40,948 nt of DNA. It comes from Myxococcales bacterium FL481. GTDB taxonomy: Bacteria; Myxococcota_A; Polyangia; Nannocystales; Nannocystaceae. This document shows, piece after piece, positions 1 to 8,887 of the stretch. Position 1 is the first letter of the stretch. Every line of letters starts with the position of its first letter. Location of the stretch: contig QKPP01000161.1 of assembly GCA_006508105.1 (NCBI GenBank), positions 1 to 40,948 on the forward strand, written 5' to 3'. The position numbers and the translations under genes were made by a program. Under the pieces are notes generated by a model. The model was not told the origin of the DNA. It ran no database searches and saw only the letters and a list, made by a program, of their open reading frames with translations.

Positions 1-26
1 ACGCTCAAGTAGCAAACGAGGACATC

Positions 27-689
27 ATGGATCTATCACTGGTTGAAATCTGGGAGACGATGGGGTTTTTGGCCCGCTTGGTTGCGATCGTCTTGATCGG
101 CATGGGGGTCGCAACCGCGGTCGTTGGGATCGAGCGGTGGCTAATCCTCAATACCGGGCTCAGCCGTTCGGCTCAGTTCCTGGCCCGGGCTCGCCCGCTG
201 CTCGACGACGCCGAGCTGGCGAAAGTCAAAGACCTCAGCGCGGGCAAAGAATACGGGAAAGCTCCCCTCGCTCGCCTCATTCGTACCGGCATCACGGTCT
301 ACGAGAAGCACGAGGGCAAAGCCGGTGGTCTCGATCTCACGCGTCGTGACCTCGAGCGTCAGCTCGACTCCATTGCGGCGGAGTCTCGACGCGGGATGAG
401 CTTGCTCGCATCGATCGGGTCGACCGCGCCCTTCATCGGTCTGTTCGGAACCGTGATCGGCATCATCACTGCCTTCCAGGGCATCGCAGCCTCGGGGGGC
501 GGCGGCCTTGACGCGGTGTCGGCGGGTATCGCAGAGGCCCTTATCGTCACGGCGGTCGGTCTGGTGGTCGCCATCGTCGCGGTGCTGGTGTTCAACTACC
601 TCAGCGCACGTTTCGACGAGCTGGACATGAAGATGCAACACGCCGCGGGCGAGCTCCTCGATCATATGGAGCTGAGTCGTGGGGGTTGA
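27..689 (+). CDS. exbB: ExbB/TolQ/MotA-family proton channel subunit
   Basis: This 220-residue inner-membrane protein forms the proton channel that, with ExbD, powers TonB, Tol or gliding-type machines. Three hydrophobic segments are visible at about residues 15-37, 125-150 and 168-192, in the family's usual long-loop topology. The second segment has the glycine/threonine-rich character of the ExbB/TolQ pore (STAPFIGLFGTVIGI). The ATG start has a GAGGA ribosome site at 18-22. The stop overlaps the next exbD by 11 bp, so the two are translationally coupled. Bases 1-12 read as three codons and a TAG and are probably the end of a preceding co-directional gene. TonB versus gliding-motor use cannot be settled from this protein alone, but the receptor downstream favours TonB. 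Confidence 0.93.
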   Translation: MDLSLVEIWETMGFLARLVAIVLIGMGVATAVVGIERWLILNTGLSRSAQFLARARPLLDDAELAKVKDLSAGKEYGKAPLARLIRTGITVYEKHEGKAGGLDLTRRDLERQLDSIAAESRRGMSLLASIGSTAPFIGLFGTVIGIITAFQGIAASGGGGLDAVSAGIAEALIVTAVGLVVAIVAVLVFNYLSARFDELDMKMQHAAGELLDHMELSRGG

Positions 690-1116
690 TCTCAACGCCG
701 GCAAGAGCGGCAAGGGAGCGACGCCCGACATCAACGTCACGCCGCTCGTCGATGTCGTCTTGGTGCTGCTCATCATCTTCATGGTGGTCATCCCGAACGT
801 TCAGGACGGCAAGAGCATCGAGTTGTTCAAGACGAAGGTCGCGAAGGCGGCGGACTCTGAGGAACCGGACAAGACCATCATCACGATCGATGCCAAAGAG
901 CATTACTTTGTCGCCGACCAGGAGGTCAGCCGTGCGGAGTTGCTGTCTGCACTCGACGCGGCTGCCGCGGCCGAGCCAGGCCTGCCCGTGCTCATTCGCG
1001 GTGACGTCAGTGTGCCGTACCGCGTGGTGCGTGAAGTGTTTCGAGAGGCCCAGCAGCGCGGCGTCGTTGGCGTCAAACTGGCCGTCGGTCGCCAGAAACA
1101 GGGGTTTGACGAGTAA
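679..1116 (+). CDS. exbD: ExbD/TolR-family biopolymer transport protein (first copy)
   Basis: This 145-residue protein has a short cytoplasmic tail, one transmembrane helix at about residues 22-40, and a periplasmic domain, which is the ExbD/TolR layout. The conserved membrane aspartate that carries protons is Asp25 in the motif NVTPLVDVVLVLLIIFMV. The GTG start lies inside the end of exbB (11-bp overlap), which indicates one operon. A second ExbD follows after 5 bp. One ExbB with two ExbD subunits is seen in myxobacterial systems, including the AglR/AglQ/AglS gliding motor, so a TonB-independent role cannot be excluded. Confidence 0.92.
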   Translation: MGVDLNAGKSGKGATPDINVTPLVDVVLVLLIIFMVVIPNVQDGKSIELFKTKVAKAADSEEPDKTIITIDAKEHYFVADQEVSRAELLSALDAAAAAEPGLPVLIRGDVSVPYRVVREVFREAQQRGVVGVKLAVGRQKQGFDE

Positions 1117-1121
1117 CGGCC

Positions 1122-1580
1122 ATGGGTAGCTCGACCACATCCGGAGCGCTGTCGGGGCGCCGGCGCCCACGGGCGGCGACCACTCCGAGGCTCAATGTCA
1201 CGCCGCTCGTCGACGTCGTTCTCGTGCTGCTGATCATCTTCATGGTGATGGCGCCGGTCGTGAATGCCCATTTTGCGGCCCGTCTTCCGCCGAAGCCGGA
1301 CGACACGGACAAGGCCCTCGCCCAGGCGAATCCCAACGACAAACCACTCGTGCTGCGGGTCGAGCCGGACGGTCGGCTCACCGCCAACAAAGTCGAACTC
1401 GCGCCCGGTGAGGCTAGCGATCGACTCAAGCGCATGCTCAACGCGCGCCCCAACACGCTGCTGTACATCGACTCGGCGGACGACGCCGCGTACGGCCACG
1501 TACTGGCGGGCATCGAAAAAGCCCGCGTCGCGGGTGCGCATCCACTCGTGCTCGTCACTGAAGAACTGCCACTCGACTAA
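1122..1580 (+). CDS. exbD: ExbD/TolR-family biopolymer transport protein (second copy)
   Basis: This 152-residue paralogue of the preceding protein has the same membrane motif (NVTPLVDVVLVLLIIFMV, proton-carrying Asp31). It has a longer basic N-terminal tail (RRRPR at residues 13-17) and a different periplasmic domain. The two ExbD copies are nearly identical across the helix but diverge in the periplasm, so they probably form a heteromeric complex with the single ExbB. The gene starts 5 bp after the first exbD and is 90 bp upstream of the TonB-dependent receptor, in one transcriptional direction. Confidence 0.92.
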   Translation: MGSSTTSGALSGRRRPRAATTPRLNVTPLVDVVLVLLIIFMVMAPVVNAHFAARLPPKPDDTDKALAQANPNDKPLVLRVEPDGRLTANKVELAPGEASDRLKRMLNARPNTLLYIDSADDAAYGHVLAGIEKARVAGAHPLVLVTEELPLD

Positions 1581-1635
1581 GCCTGCTCGCTCTCCGACTG
1601 CTCGGATCGCTCCGCCTCGCTGCTCCATACGCTGC

Positions 1636-1654
1636 GTACGCTAGTTCGGCGTAC
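1636..1654 (+). promoter_or_regulatory. Inverted repeat upstream of the TonB receptor
   Basis: GTACGC at 1636-1641 and GCGTAC at 1649-1654 are perfect 6-bp arms around a 7-nt loop. They lie between exbD and the receptor, 16 bp before its start codon. This could be an operator or an mRNA stem that tunes translation of the receptor. There is no U-tract, so a terminator is unlikely. Confidence 0.3.
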
Positions 1655-1670
1655 AGAAATCGAAATCGTC

Positions 1671-4600
1671 ATGAACGAGAACGTCCGCCGTGGGCCGAAG
1701 TACCCGGCTGCAATGGCCGTGGTGTGTCTTTGTACCTTGCCGACGACCGCGTGGGCGGGTCCGTCGCTATCTCCGGCTCTGCCGTCAGCGTTGACGTCAC
1801 GCTCGGTCGCCGAGCCCTCGGTGAGTTCGTCGTCGATGGTGTCTTCCGTGCATCGTGCCTCGACGCAAACGAGTCCATCCGCTGCTGTCGCGGGTTCGCC
1901 CCGCGTCGCAGGAGCACTGCACGGGTCGCCAGCACCGTCAGTATCGTTGGCGGTGGTTGCGCCTTCCAACCAGCCGCCGGCCGCCGGGCAGCCTCCGAGT
2001 GGTTCGCCGCCGCCAGCGAGGACGCAACCCCCGCTTTCAGCGCCACCGTCGAACACGTCCTCCCCGGCCGCGCAACCGCCGGTCGCGACGCAGCCGACTC
2101 CGGCCCCGACCCCAGCACCAGGAGCGCCGCCGTCTTCGACCCAGCCGGCACCGCAACCGCAGCCACCGGTGCAGGGGAGTGTTCCCCCAACCACAGCGGC
2201 CCCGGGCTCTGCTACGCCGCCGAATGCCAGTCAGCCAGCGCCGGTTCCCACCCCACAGCCGGCCGCCGAGGTGAGTCCGGCTCAGGAGGAAGCCGTGCCC
2301 GAGTGGGAGACCGACTCGGGGGACGATGAGGATCCGTTCGGCGACTTCGAGATCGAGGATCTCAGCGACGACGAGGAGCTGCTCGACGCGGTGCTGAAAG
2401 AGGACGAGGTCCAGGCGACCGGCAAGGTGTCCACCCTTTCGGGCACCGTGACGAACACCCGCGGCGAGCTGGTGATCGGCGCGAATGTGGAAGTGACGGT
2501 GGGTGGGCAGACCTACGTCGGCAAGACGGGGGCGGACGGGGCGTACTCGCTGGCCGTGCCTCCCGGGCTCCACACGGTGACCGTGCGGCAAGATGGTCAC
2601 CAGGCCAAGGCGTACTCCGAGGTCAACGCACCGGTGAACGAGACGGTGACGCTCGACGCCGAGCTGGTCCCCACGGGGCAGGACATGGTGGTAGAGGTGT
2701 CCGCCGAGCGAAACAAGGAGGTCGCTGGCGCGGATCTCGAAGAGCGGCAGTCGTCCGTCGCCACGCGCGACATCATCGGTCGCGCCGAGATGTCGCGCTC
2801 CGGTGGCGGGAGTGCTGCCCGGGTCGCCAGTCGTGTGGTTGGGGCGACGGTCGTGGACGGTCGCTATGTGTTCGTCCGCGGTCTCGGCCACCGCTACGGC
2901 AACTTGTTGCTCGACGGGGCACGGGTACCCAGCCCGGAGCCCGAGTTGCGCACCGTGCCGCTCGACATGTTCCCCAGCGGCGCGTTGTCGGCGATGGACG
3001 TCCAGAAAACCGCACGTCCGGGCACGCCGCCGGACTTCGCGGGCGGTTCCACGCAGTTGGCCACTCGGGATATCCCGAGCGATCTCGTGGCGTCGTTCGG
3101 CATCAGCACGGAATTCAATACTGAGACCTCATTGCAGCCGATGGTGACCAACCGCGGCTACGCGAGCTCCGACTTGTTCGGCTTTGGCAACGCGCCTCGA
3201 GCGACGCCCGACTGGTTTCCCGATGACAGCCCGGTCGGCCGGAACGTGCCCGATCCCGACAATCCGCGCCTCGACCTGTGGTCCCCCGAGGAGGTCGAGG
3301 AGCAAGGCGAGGCCATGCTGACGGAGACGGAGATCCTCGAGCATCGTCGGGCGCCGATGAACGTCAGCGGCAAGTTCTCGCTCGGTAATGGCTGGACTGT
3401 GGGCGAGCGCGGGCGACTGGGCGTCTTGGTCGCGGGCGGCTACAAAAACAAACACCAAACGACGGAGGAGACGGTGCGTCAGTTCGGTGGGTCCCAAGAC
3501 GGCACGCTCGACGAGGATTCACCACAGGTCGACTACGCGGGCGAGCGCACCGTCTACAACGTCGCATGGAACTCGATCGGGCTGTTGCGCTGGGAGATCA
3601 ATCCTGACCACAAGCTGCGGTTGTTGGCTTTGTACTCGCGCGACGCCGACGACGAAACCCGTGACCAAATCGGCATCGCGCCGGGCGTGGCCGGACCGGA
3701 TACCCTCAAGACCACGCGCTTGCGGTACGTCATGCGCTCTGTGGCCTTGGCTCAGCTGGGGGCGGAACACCGACTCCCGCGGGCATCGAACCTCACGATC
3801 GACTACTTCGGAGCGGTGGCCCAAGCCCGGCGCGATGACCCGGCGATCCGGTCGATGCAATTCCGGCAGAGCCCGCAAACCGGCGAGTTTCGTTTGGACG
3901 ACTCATCGGGCCCCAGCAGCATGAGTCAGGTCTATCTCGATCTGGTTGACAACTCGGCGAACGGGGCTTTGAACATTGCCTTGCCGTTTCACGGCGTGCG
4001 GGGTCTCGACTCGAAGATCCAAATCGGCGGCTGGCTCGAGACGCGTCGGCGCGAATTCTATGCTCGCCGGTACACGTTCCAGATCGTCTCCGGCACGAAT
4101 GCGTCGATTCCCTCCGGTGTCGGCAACATCCTCAATGACGACACGATCGGTGGCGGTGGCATCGGCGACCTCCAGCCGCTGGTTCTCAACGAGGTCACCC
4201 GCCCGTCCGACAGCTACCGCGCCAGTCAGGATGTGTACGCCGGTCACGCGGGGCTCGAATTGCCGCTGGCTCGCTGGTTCGCCATCTCGGGCGGGGCTCG
4301 GATTGAGAGCAGCGACATGGAGGTGGAGCCGTTCGACACGTACGGACGGCCCACCACGCTCGAGTCGGCCCGCCTGCTGGATCTCGACATCCTGCCGTCG
4401 GCGTCCATCTTGATATCGCCGGCTCGTCCGGTGGAGGGCCGTACCCTCAACGTCCGACTCAGCGGCGCGAAGACGTTGGCGCGGCCGGAGTTCCGCGAGC
4501 TGGCGCCGTTTTCGTTCACGGACTTCGTCGGAGGCCGGAACATCGCGGGTAACCCGAATGTGATTTCGTCCGACATCTGGAACGCAGACGCCCGGATCGA

Positions 4601-5303
4601 GTGGTTCCCGGGAAGCGGTGAGGTTTTGGCGGCCTCGGTGTTCTACAAACAGTTTATCGATCCGATCGAGCGCGTGGCGCCACCGGCGATGATCTCGTTC
4701 GCCAACGCGGACTCAGCCGTGAACGTCGGTGGAGAGCTCGAGCTGCGGAAGGACCTCGGCTTTATGGCGCCCAAGGAGAGCTCGGCCCGCAAGGTGTTCA
4801 AGCGCCTCACGGTTGGGGCGAACTTCGCATACACCTACAGCCAAGTCCGACTGCGACCACCGTGCGATCTGGCCGTGGGTGGTGGGGCCAAGACCGACGA
4901 CTGCGCGGATGTGGTCGACAAGTCGACTTCACGTGAACGACCGCTGCAGGGCCAATCCCCGTACGTGGCGAACGCATTTGTCGACTACGACGACTCCGAC
5001 TCGGGATTCGGACTGCGCGTGCTCTACAACACGTTTGGCCGCCGCATCGACACGGTGGGCGCGTTGGGCCTGCCCGACATCTACGAGGAGCCCCGTCACA
5101 CGCTCGACGTCGTCTTGAGTCAGCGGCTGCTTCAGGTGTACACCGCAGAGTTCGTGCCGCCGCGTCACGTGGTGTCGGTGCAGCTCGGCGCGAGCAACCT
5201 GCTCAACGCCCAGGTGTTGCACACCCAAGGCGATACCAAAGCCACGACGTACGCGTACTATCCCGGCCTTGGGTTTTCGCTGGGAATCGACTGGCGTTAC
5301 TAG
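1671..5303 (+). CDS. TonB-dependent outer-membrane receptor with Pro-rich N-terminal extension
   Basis: The 1210-residue protein is an outer-membrane active transporter or surface receptor; its substrate is not evident. Order of parts: signal peptide (about 1-29); a long Pro/Ala/Ser/Thr-rich segment (about 30-205); a strongly acidic stretch (about 210-245); a carboxypeptidase-regulatory-like beta-sandwich (about 256-330, SGTVTNTRGELVIGANVEV); the plug (about 342-475, with VDGRYVFVRGLGHRYGN); then a beta-barrel ending in an aromatic residue (GIDWRY). The barrel contains the usual receptor pattern ARPEFRELAPFSF. It follows exbB-exbD-exbD in the same direction, which suggests these proteins energise it. 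The Pro-rich and acidic extension before the regulatory domain is unusual. No good Shine-Dalgarno is visible at the ATG. Confidence 0.93.
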   Translation: MNENVRRGPKYPAAMAVVCLCTLPTTAWAGPSLSPALPSALTSRSVAEPSVSSSSMVSSVHRASTQTSPSAAVAGSPRVAGALHGSPAPSVSLAVVAPSNQPPAAGQPPSGSPPPARTQPPLSAPPSNTSSPAAQPPVATQPTPAPTPAPGAPPSSTQPAPQPQPPVQGSVPPTTAAPGSATPPNASQPAPVPTPQPAAEVSPAQEEAVPEWETDSGDDEDPFGDFEIEDLSDDEELLDAVLKEDEVQATGKVSTLSGTVTNTRGELVIGANVEVTVGGQTYVGKTGADGAYSLAVPPGLHTVTVRQDGHQAKAYSEVNAPVNETVTLDAELVPTGQDMVVEVSAERNKEVAGADLEERQSSVATRDIIGRAEMSRSGGGSAARVASRVVGATVVDGRYVFVRGLGHRYGNLLLDGARVPSPEPELRTVPLDMFPSGALSAMDVQKTARPGTPPDFAGGSTQLATRDIPSDLVASFGISTEFNTETSLQPMVTNRGYASSDLFGFGNAPRATPDWFPDDSPVGRNVPDPDNPRLDLWSPEEVEEQGEAMLTETEILEHRRAPMNVSGKFSLGNGWTVGERGRLGVLVAGGYKNKHQTTEETVRQFGGSQDGTLDEDSPQVDYAGERTVYNVAWNSIGLLRWEINPDHKLRLLALYSRDADDETRDQIGIAPGVAGPDTLKTTRLRYVMRSVALAQLGAEHRLPRASNLTIDYFGAVAQARRDDPAIRSMQFRQSPQTGEFRLDDSSGPSSMSQVYLDLVDNSANGALNIALPFHGVRGLDSKIQIGGWLETRRREFYARRYTFQIVSGTNASIPSGVGNILNDDTIGGGGIGDLQPLVLNEVTRPSDSYRASQDVYAGHAGLELPLARWFAISGGARIESSDMEVEPFDTYGRPTTLESARLLDLDILPSASILISPARPVEGRTLNVRLSGAKTLARPEFRELAPFSFTDFVGGRNIAGNPNVISSDIWNADARIEWFPGSGEVLAASVFYKQFIDPIERVAPPAMISFANADSAVNVGGELELRKDLGFMAPKESSARKVFKRLTVGANFAYTYSQVRLRPPCDLAVGGGAKTDDCADVVDKSTSRERPLQGQSPYVANAFVDYDDSDSGFGLRVLYNTFGRRIDTVGALGLPDIYEEPRHTLDVVLSQRLLQVYTAEFVPPRHVVSVQLGASNLLNAQVLHTQGDTKATTYAYYPGLGFSLGIDWRY

Positions 5304-5307
5304 ACCC

Positions 5308-5348
5308 GATTCGGGCGCAAGCCTGGCGAGTCCCGGTGGCGCCCGATC
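5308..5348 (+). terminator. Stem-loop after the TonB receptor
   Basis: Arms at 5308-5318 (GATTCGGGCGC, one bulged T) and 5339-5348 (GCGCCCGATC) can pair over about 10 bp just after the receptor stop codon. There is no run of T, so it is a weak intrinsic terminator or an mRNA-end stabiliser. The rest of the gap to the next gene shows nothing else recognisable. Confidence 0.4.
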
Positions 5349-5564
5349 GGTGTTCTCTCCGATTGCAGGAACCGGCGGACGGCAGCTGCGCCTCGAATCG
5401 GCGCGTTCGTGGACGCAGCGAATTCCCGTGGCGGTTCGCTGCGCGATGCGGGCCCGAATCGTTTCTGACCGCTCACTGTTGCTCGCGTCGCAAAGGTGAT
5501 TCCCGGCGCGGGCACTGGCGGCAGATGGGCGGCGGCTCTAACGTTGCGCCCCGGAGACGCACGT

Positions 5565-6647
5565 ATGCCAAACCTCTTCGATTCGATCCAGTTGGGTTCT
5601 CATCTCCTACCAAACCGGGTGTTCATGGCCCCGATGACGCGCGGGCGGGCGACAGAAGCGTACGTGCCCACGCCCGCGATGGCCACCTACTATGAACAGC
5701 GGGCATCGGCCGGCTTGCTCATCACGGAAGGGGTGCAGGTCTCTCCACAAGGCGTGGGGTGGTACCGGGCCCCGGGGATCTGGTCGCAGGCCATGGTGGA
5801 TGCGTGGAGGCCCGTCACCGCGGCGGTGCACGACGCAGGGGGTCGTGTGTACATGCAGTTGTGGCACCTCGGTCGGGTGTCGCACCCGGACTATCAGGCG
5901 GGGGCCGCCTTGCCCGTGGGTCCATCGGCCGTCGCCGCGGCCGGAGATAGCCACACGCCGACCGGCAAGAAACCCTACGTCGTACCGCGTGCGCTCGCCG
6001 TCGAGGAGCTTCCGGCGGTCGTCGACTCGTTCGCGCAGGCCGCCCGAAACGCGATCTCAGCCGGGTTCGATGGTGTCGAGATTCATGGTGCAAACGGCTA
6101 TCTCCTCGACCAGTTCATTCGGGACGGTTCGAACAAGCGCGATGATGCGTACGGTGGGGCGCTTCCGAATCGTTGGCGACTCCCGCTCGAAGTGGCGGCG
6201 GCGGTTGCAGCGGCGATTGGGCCGGAGCGCACCGGGTTTCGCGTGTCACCGACCAACGGTTACAATGACATGCACGACGGCGATCCGGTGGGCACGTTCC
6301 GCTTCGGCGCCGAGCAGCTCAGCAAGCTTGGGCTGGTGTATCTGCACGTGGTGGAGCCGGTGCCGGGGCATATGCTCGCGGCGGCTGACGGGACGCAGAC
6401 CCTCGGTGCGTTGCGTCAGGCATTCGACGGGGTGCTGATCACCAACGGCGGATTCGGCCGCGACAACGGACACGAGATCGTTTCGTCGGGGGCGGCAGAC
6501 GCCGTGGCGTTCGGCGTTCCGTTTCTCGCCAACCCGGATCTGGTGCAGCGGTTCCGAATCGGGGCCGAGCTGGCTGCGCCGGATATGGCGAAACTGTACG
6601 CCGGCGACGACAGCGGCTATATCGACTACCCCCCGATGAGCCAGTAG
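5565..6647 (+). CDS. Alkene reductase of the old yellow enzyme family (NemA-like)
   Basis: This 360-residue FMN-dependent NAD(P)H oxidoreductase belongs to the family that reduces activated C=C bonds or nitro groups. The N-terminus NLFDSIQLGSHLLPNRVFMAPMTR is the classic start of the TIM barrel. The substrate-binding pair is His174/Asn177 in HGANGYLLDQF, followed by FIRDGSNKRDD. The end (LYAGDDSGYIDYP) matches NemA-type enzymes, and the length equals the usual 360-365 residues. The ATG at 5565 was chosen over upstream starts because GGAG lies at 5553-5556 with 8-nt spacing and family similarity begins there. The natural substrate is unknown. Confidence 0.93.
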   Translation: MPNLFDSIQLGSHLLPNRVFMAPMTRGRATEAYVPTPAMATYYEQRASAGLLITEGVQVSPQGVGWYRAPGIWSQAMVDAWRPVTAAVHDAGGRVYMQLWHLGRVSHPDYQAGAALPVGPSAVAAAGDSHTPTGKKPYVVPRALAVEELPAVVDSFAQAARNAISAGFDGVEIHGANGYLLDQFIRDGSNKRDDAYGGALPNRWRLPLEVAAAVAAAIGPERTGFRVSPTNGYNDMHDGDPVGTFRFGAEQLSKLGLVYLHVVEPVPGHMLAAADGTQTLGALRQAFDGVLITNGGFGRDNGHEIVSSGAADAVAFGVPFLANPDLVQRFRIGAELAAPDMAKLYAGDDSGYIDYPPMSQ

Positions 6648-6674
6648 TCCATCCAAACGGCCCGCAGCGAGGCG

Positions 6675-7208
6675 TTGCGCGCACTCGCGAGCGCGGTACG
6701 AAATTGGAGCGTGACGATCGAGTCGACGAGCCCACCGTTCTCCGCGTTGGATCGCTGTTTTCACCTGGCCTACACCGTGGCGTACCGGTTGATGCGGGTC
6801 TACTGGGCCGTTCGACGCCCGGCGACGCGGGGGGCGTTGGTGGCCTTGTGGTGCAACGGAGAGATCCTGCTCGTCCGCAACTCGTATCACGGCTACTTCT
6901 CGCTACCGGGCGGCTACGTGCAACCGGGCGAGAGCGGTATCGAAGCGGCACGACGGGAGCTCAAAGAAGAGGTCGGCCTCGACCTGCCGGTGGAACGATT
7001 GTCAAAAACCCTGCACTTGCACCATGTCTGGGAGCACAAGCAAGAGGAGCTCGAGATGTATGCGGTCGAGTGTGCGCAACCGCCATCGCTGGCCATCGAT
7101 CGACGTGAGGTGATTCTCGCCGAGTTCTTTGCCCCTGACCGGGCCCTCGAGCTGAACGTTTTTCCGCCGATTCGGCGCCACATTCTCGAACGTCTGGGCG
7201 CCGGCTGA
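6675..7208 (+). CDS. Nudix hydrolase
   Basis: Nudix enzymes hydrolyse nucleoside-diphosphate-linked compounds. The signature GX5EX7REUXEEXGU is perfect, from Gly80 to Leu102 (metal-binding Arg94, Glu95, Glu98, Glu99). The protein is at most 177 residues, with about 50 residues before the fold. The start is uncertain: TTG 6675 and GTG 6711 are in frame, and an ATG at 6792 is possible. None has a well-spaced ribosome site. The gene sits 27 bp after the reductase and 23 bp before the molybdoenzyme on the same strand, but a promoter-like hexamer precedes the latter. The substrate cannot be predicted. Confidence 0.88.
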   Translation: MRALASAVRNWSVTIESTSPPFSALDRCFHLAYTVAYRLMRVYWAVRRPATRGALVALWCNGEILLVRNSYHGYFSLPGGYVQPGESGIEAARRELKEEVGLDLPVERLSKTLHLHHVWEHKQEELEMYAVECAQPPSLAIDRREVILAEFFAPDRALELNVFPPIRRHILERLGAG

Positions 7209-7216
7209 GGTCGCCG

Positions 7217-7222
7217 TATACT
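7217..7222 (+). promoter_or_regulatory. Extended -10-like hexamer immediately upstream of a start codon
   Basis: TATACT ends 9 nt before the ATG at 7232, and no Shine-Dalgarno lies between them. Transcription would start at or next to the start codon, which fits a leaderless mRNA for the molybdoenzyme gene. No good -35 element is visible. Confidence 0.3.
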
Positions 7223-7231
7223 CTTGGCGCG

Positions 7232-8887
7232 ATGCCCAAGCCGACACGCCTCCATCGACGCGAGTTTCTCGGCCAGGCGACGCGGTGGGGAGGGGCGGCC
7301 GCGCTGGCGGGGACGGGGTGCGGGAACCCGAGGCCCAGCGAGAGCTCCCCCGCCGCGTCGAATCCGGCGACCCCCCGGGCGAACCCGACCCAACCGCCCG
7401 CCGAAGCCTCCCCGGCGCTCCCCGTGCCCGGGAGCCAAGCCGGGTTGCCGTCGGCGCTACCGGACGGGCTTGTTCTCGATAACTTCACCCTCTACACGCG
7501 TACCCCCCTGACCTTGGAGGCGAAGCGATCCCGCCTCGGGATAGGCCCGGTGACGCCGCTGTCGCGGCTGTTCGTACGCAACAATCTTCCGCTGCCGGAT
7601 CGGTCGATTGTGGACAACCCGGACGCGTGGACGCTGGCCGTGTCGGGGACCCGCCAGCGTCGCGCCTTCACCCTGAGTGAGCTCAAGACGCTGGGAATCA
7701 CCAGTGTAGCGGCGGTGTTGCAGTGCTCGGGAAACGGGCGGCGCTTTTTTCCCCACGGTCCGTCCGGTTCTCCGTGGGGCGTCGGTGCGGCGGGGTGCGT
7801 GGTGTGGACCGGAGTCCCCGTGGCCACCGTGCTCCAGGCCGCCGGAGGACCGGGGGCCCAGGCCAAATACCTGACCACGACGGGGGCAGATCCCCTTCCT
7901 GACCTCCCGGAGGGGCTGCGGAGGGAAGATTTGCTCGTGGAACGATCGATTCCACTCGACAAGGCCCTGGCGGACGCGCTGTTGGCCTGGGAGGTCAATG
8001 GGGTGCCGTTGCCCCTCACCCACGGCGGACCGCTGCGATTGGTCGTGCCCGGGTACTACGGCGTGAACAACATCAAGTACGCGAAGTCCCTCGCCTGTAC
8101 CGCGGAGCAGAGCCCCGCGAAGATCCAGCGTACGGGGTATCGAGTGCGCCCGGTGGGCGAGAAGGCGGCGCCGGACCAGCCCAGCATGTGGCGGATGAAC
8201 GTAAAATCGTGGATCAACGGGCCCGGCGCGGACGGGGAGATCGTGCTGGCGGGCGAGGTCCAGCTGTACGGCGTGGCGTTCTCAGGCGAGCGCTCGGTGA
8301 CCCGAGTGGAGGTCTCCGTGGACGGGGGGCGGACATGGGGGACGGCGGAGTGGGTGGGTCCAGACCTCGGCGCCGCGGCGTGGCGGACGTTCCGGTTCGA
8401 GGTCAAGCTCGCGGCGGGCCGGCACCGTCTCGTGAGTCGAGCCACGGACAGCGGGGGGGCCACGCAACCGCGTCGGAGAGTCGAAAACCACCGCGGCTAT
8501 GCCAACAACTCGTGGGACGACATGGCGCTAGAGATCGACGTGTTCAACGAGCCGCCGGCGGACGCGGCCACGCGGCCTCGCGCGCAGACTGAAGCGGAGG
8601 CGGGACCCGTTGCCCTCAGCGAGTCGGCGCAGCGCGGTCGAGAGCTGTTCTTGCGCGGCGCGTCGCCGCCGTGCGGGACGTGCCACACTCTGGCCGAGGC
8701 CCAGACCGCCATGAAGGTGGGCCCGAATCTCGATGACTTGGCGCCACCGGTCGAGCGGGTGGAACGAGCGGTGTCGCAGGGCGTGGGGGCCATGGCCGGG
8801 TACGCGGACCGACTCAGCCCGCAAGAGCGACTCGATCTGGCGACCTACGTCTACGAGGCGACCCGGCGCCGGGGCGGCGGGGGCTGA
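7232..8887 (+). CDS. Sulfite-oxidase-like molybdopterin oxidoreductase fused to cytochrome c
   Basis: The 551-residue protein is predicted to be exported folded and to oxidise a small substrate, passing electrons to its own haem. The twin-arginine signal is RREFLGQA at residues 9-16, followed by a hydrophobic stretch and a possible lipid-attachment Cys (GTGC). The sulfite-oxidase molybdenum domain carries the cofactor-binding Cys165 in LQCSGNGR, and then GGPLRLVVPGYYGVNNIKY. A Mo-cofactor dimerisation domain follows (about 315-425). The C-terminal 80 residues are a class I cytochrome c with haem site C481-G-T-C484-H485 and a likely Met ligand in GAMAGYADRL. This is like a SorA and a SorB subunit joined in one chain. 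The substrate (sulfite or another sulfur compound) is inferred only. Confidence 0.92.
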   Translation: MPKPTRLHRREFLGQATRWGGAAALAGTGCGNPRPSESSPAASNPATPRANPTQPPAEASPALPVPGSQAGLPSALPDGLVLDNFTLYTRTPLTLEAKRSRLGIGPVTPLSRLFVRNNLPLPDRSIVDNPDAWTLAVSGTRQRRAFTLSELKTLGITSVAAVLQCSGNGRRFFPHGPSGSPWGVGAAGCVVWTGVPVATVLQAAGGPGAQAKYLTTTGADPLPDLPEGLRREDLLVERSIPLDKALADALLAWEVNGVPLPLTHGGPLRLVVPGYYGVNNIKYAKSLACTAEQSPAKIQRTGYRVRPVGEKAAPDQPSMWRMNVKSWINGPGADGEIVLAGEVQLYGVAFSGERSVTRVEVSVDGGRTWGTAEWVGPDLGAAAWRTFRFEVKLAAGRHRLVSRATDSGGATQPRRRVENHRGYANNSWDDMALEIDVFNEPPADAATRPRAQTEAEAGPVALSESAQRGRELFLRGASPPCGTCHTLAEAQTAMKVGPNLDDLAPPVERVERAVSQGVGAMAGYADRLSPQERLDLATYVYEATRRRGGGG

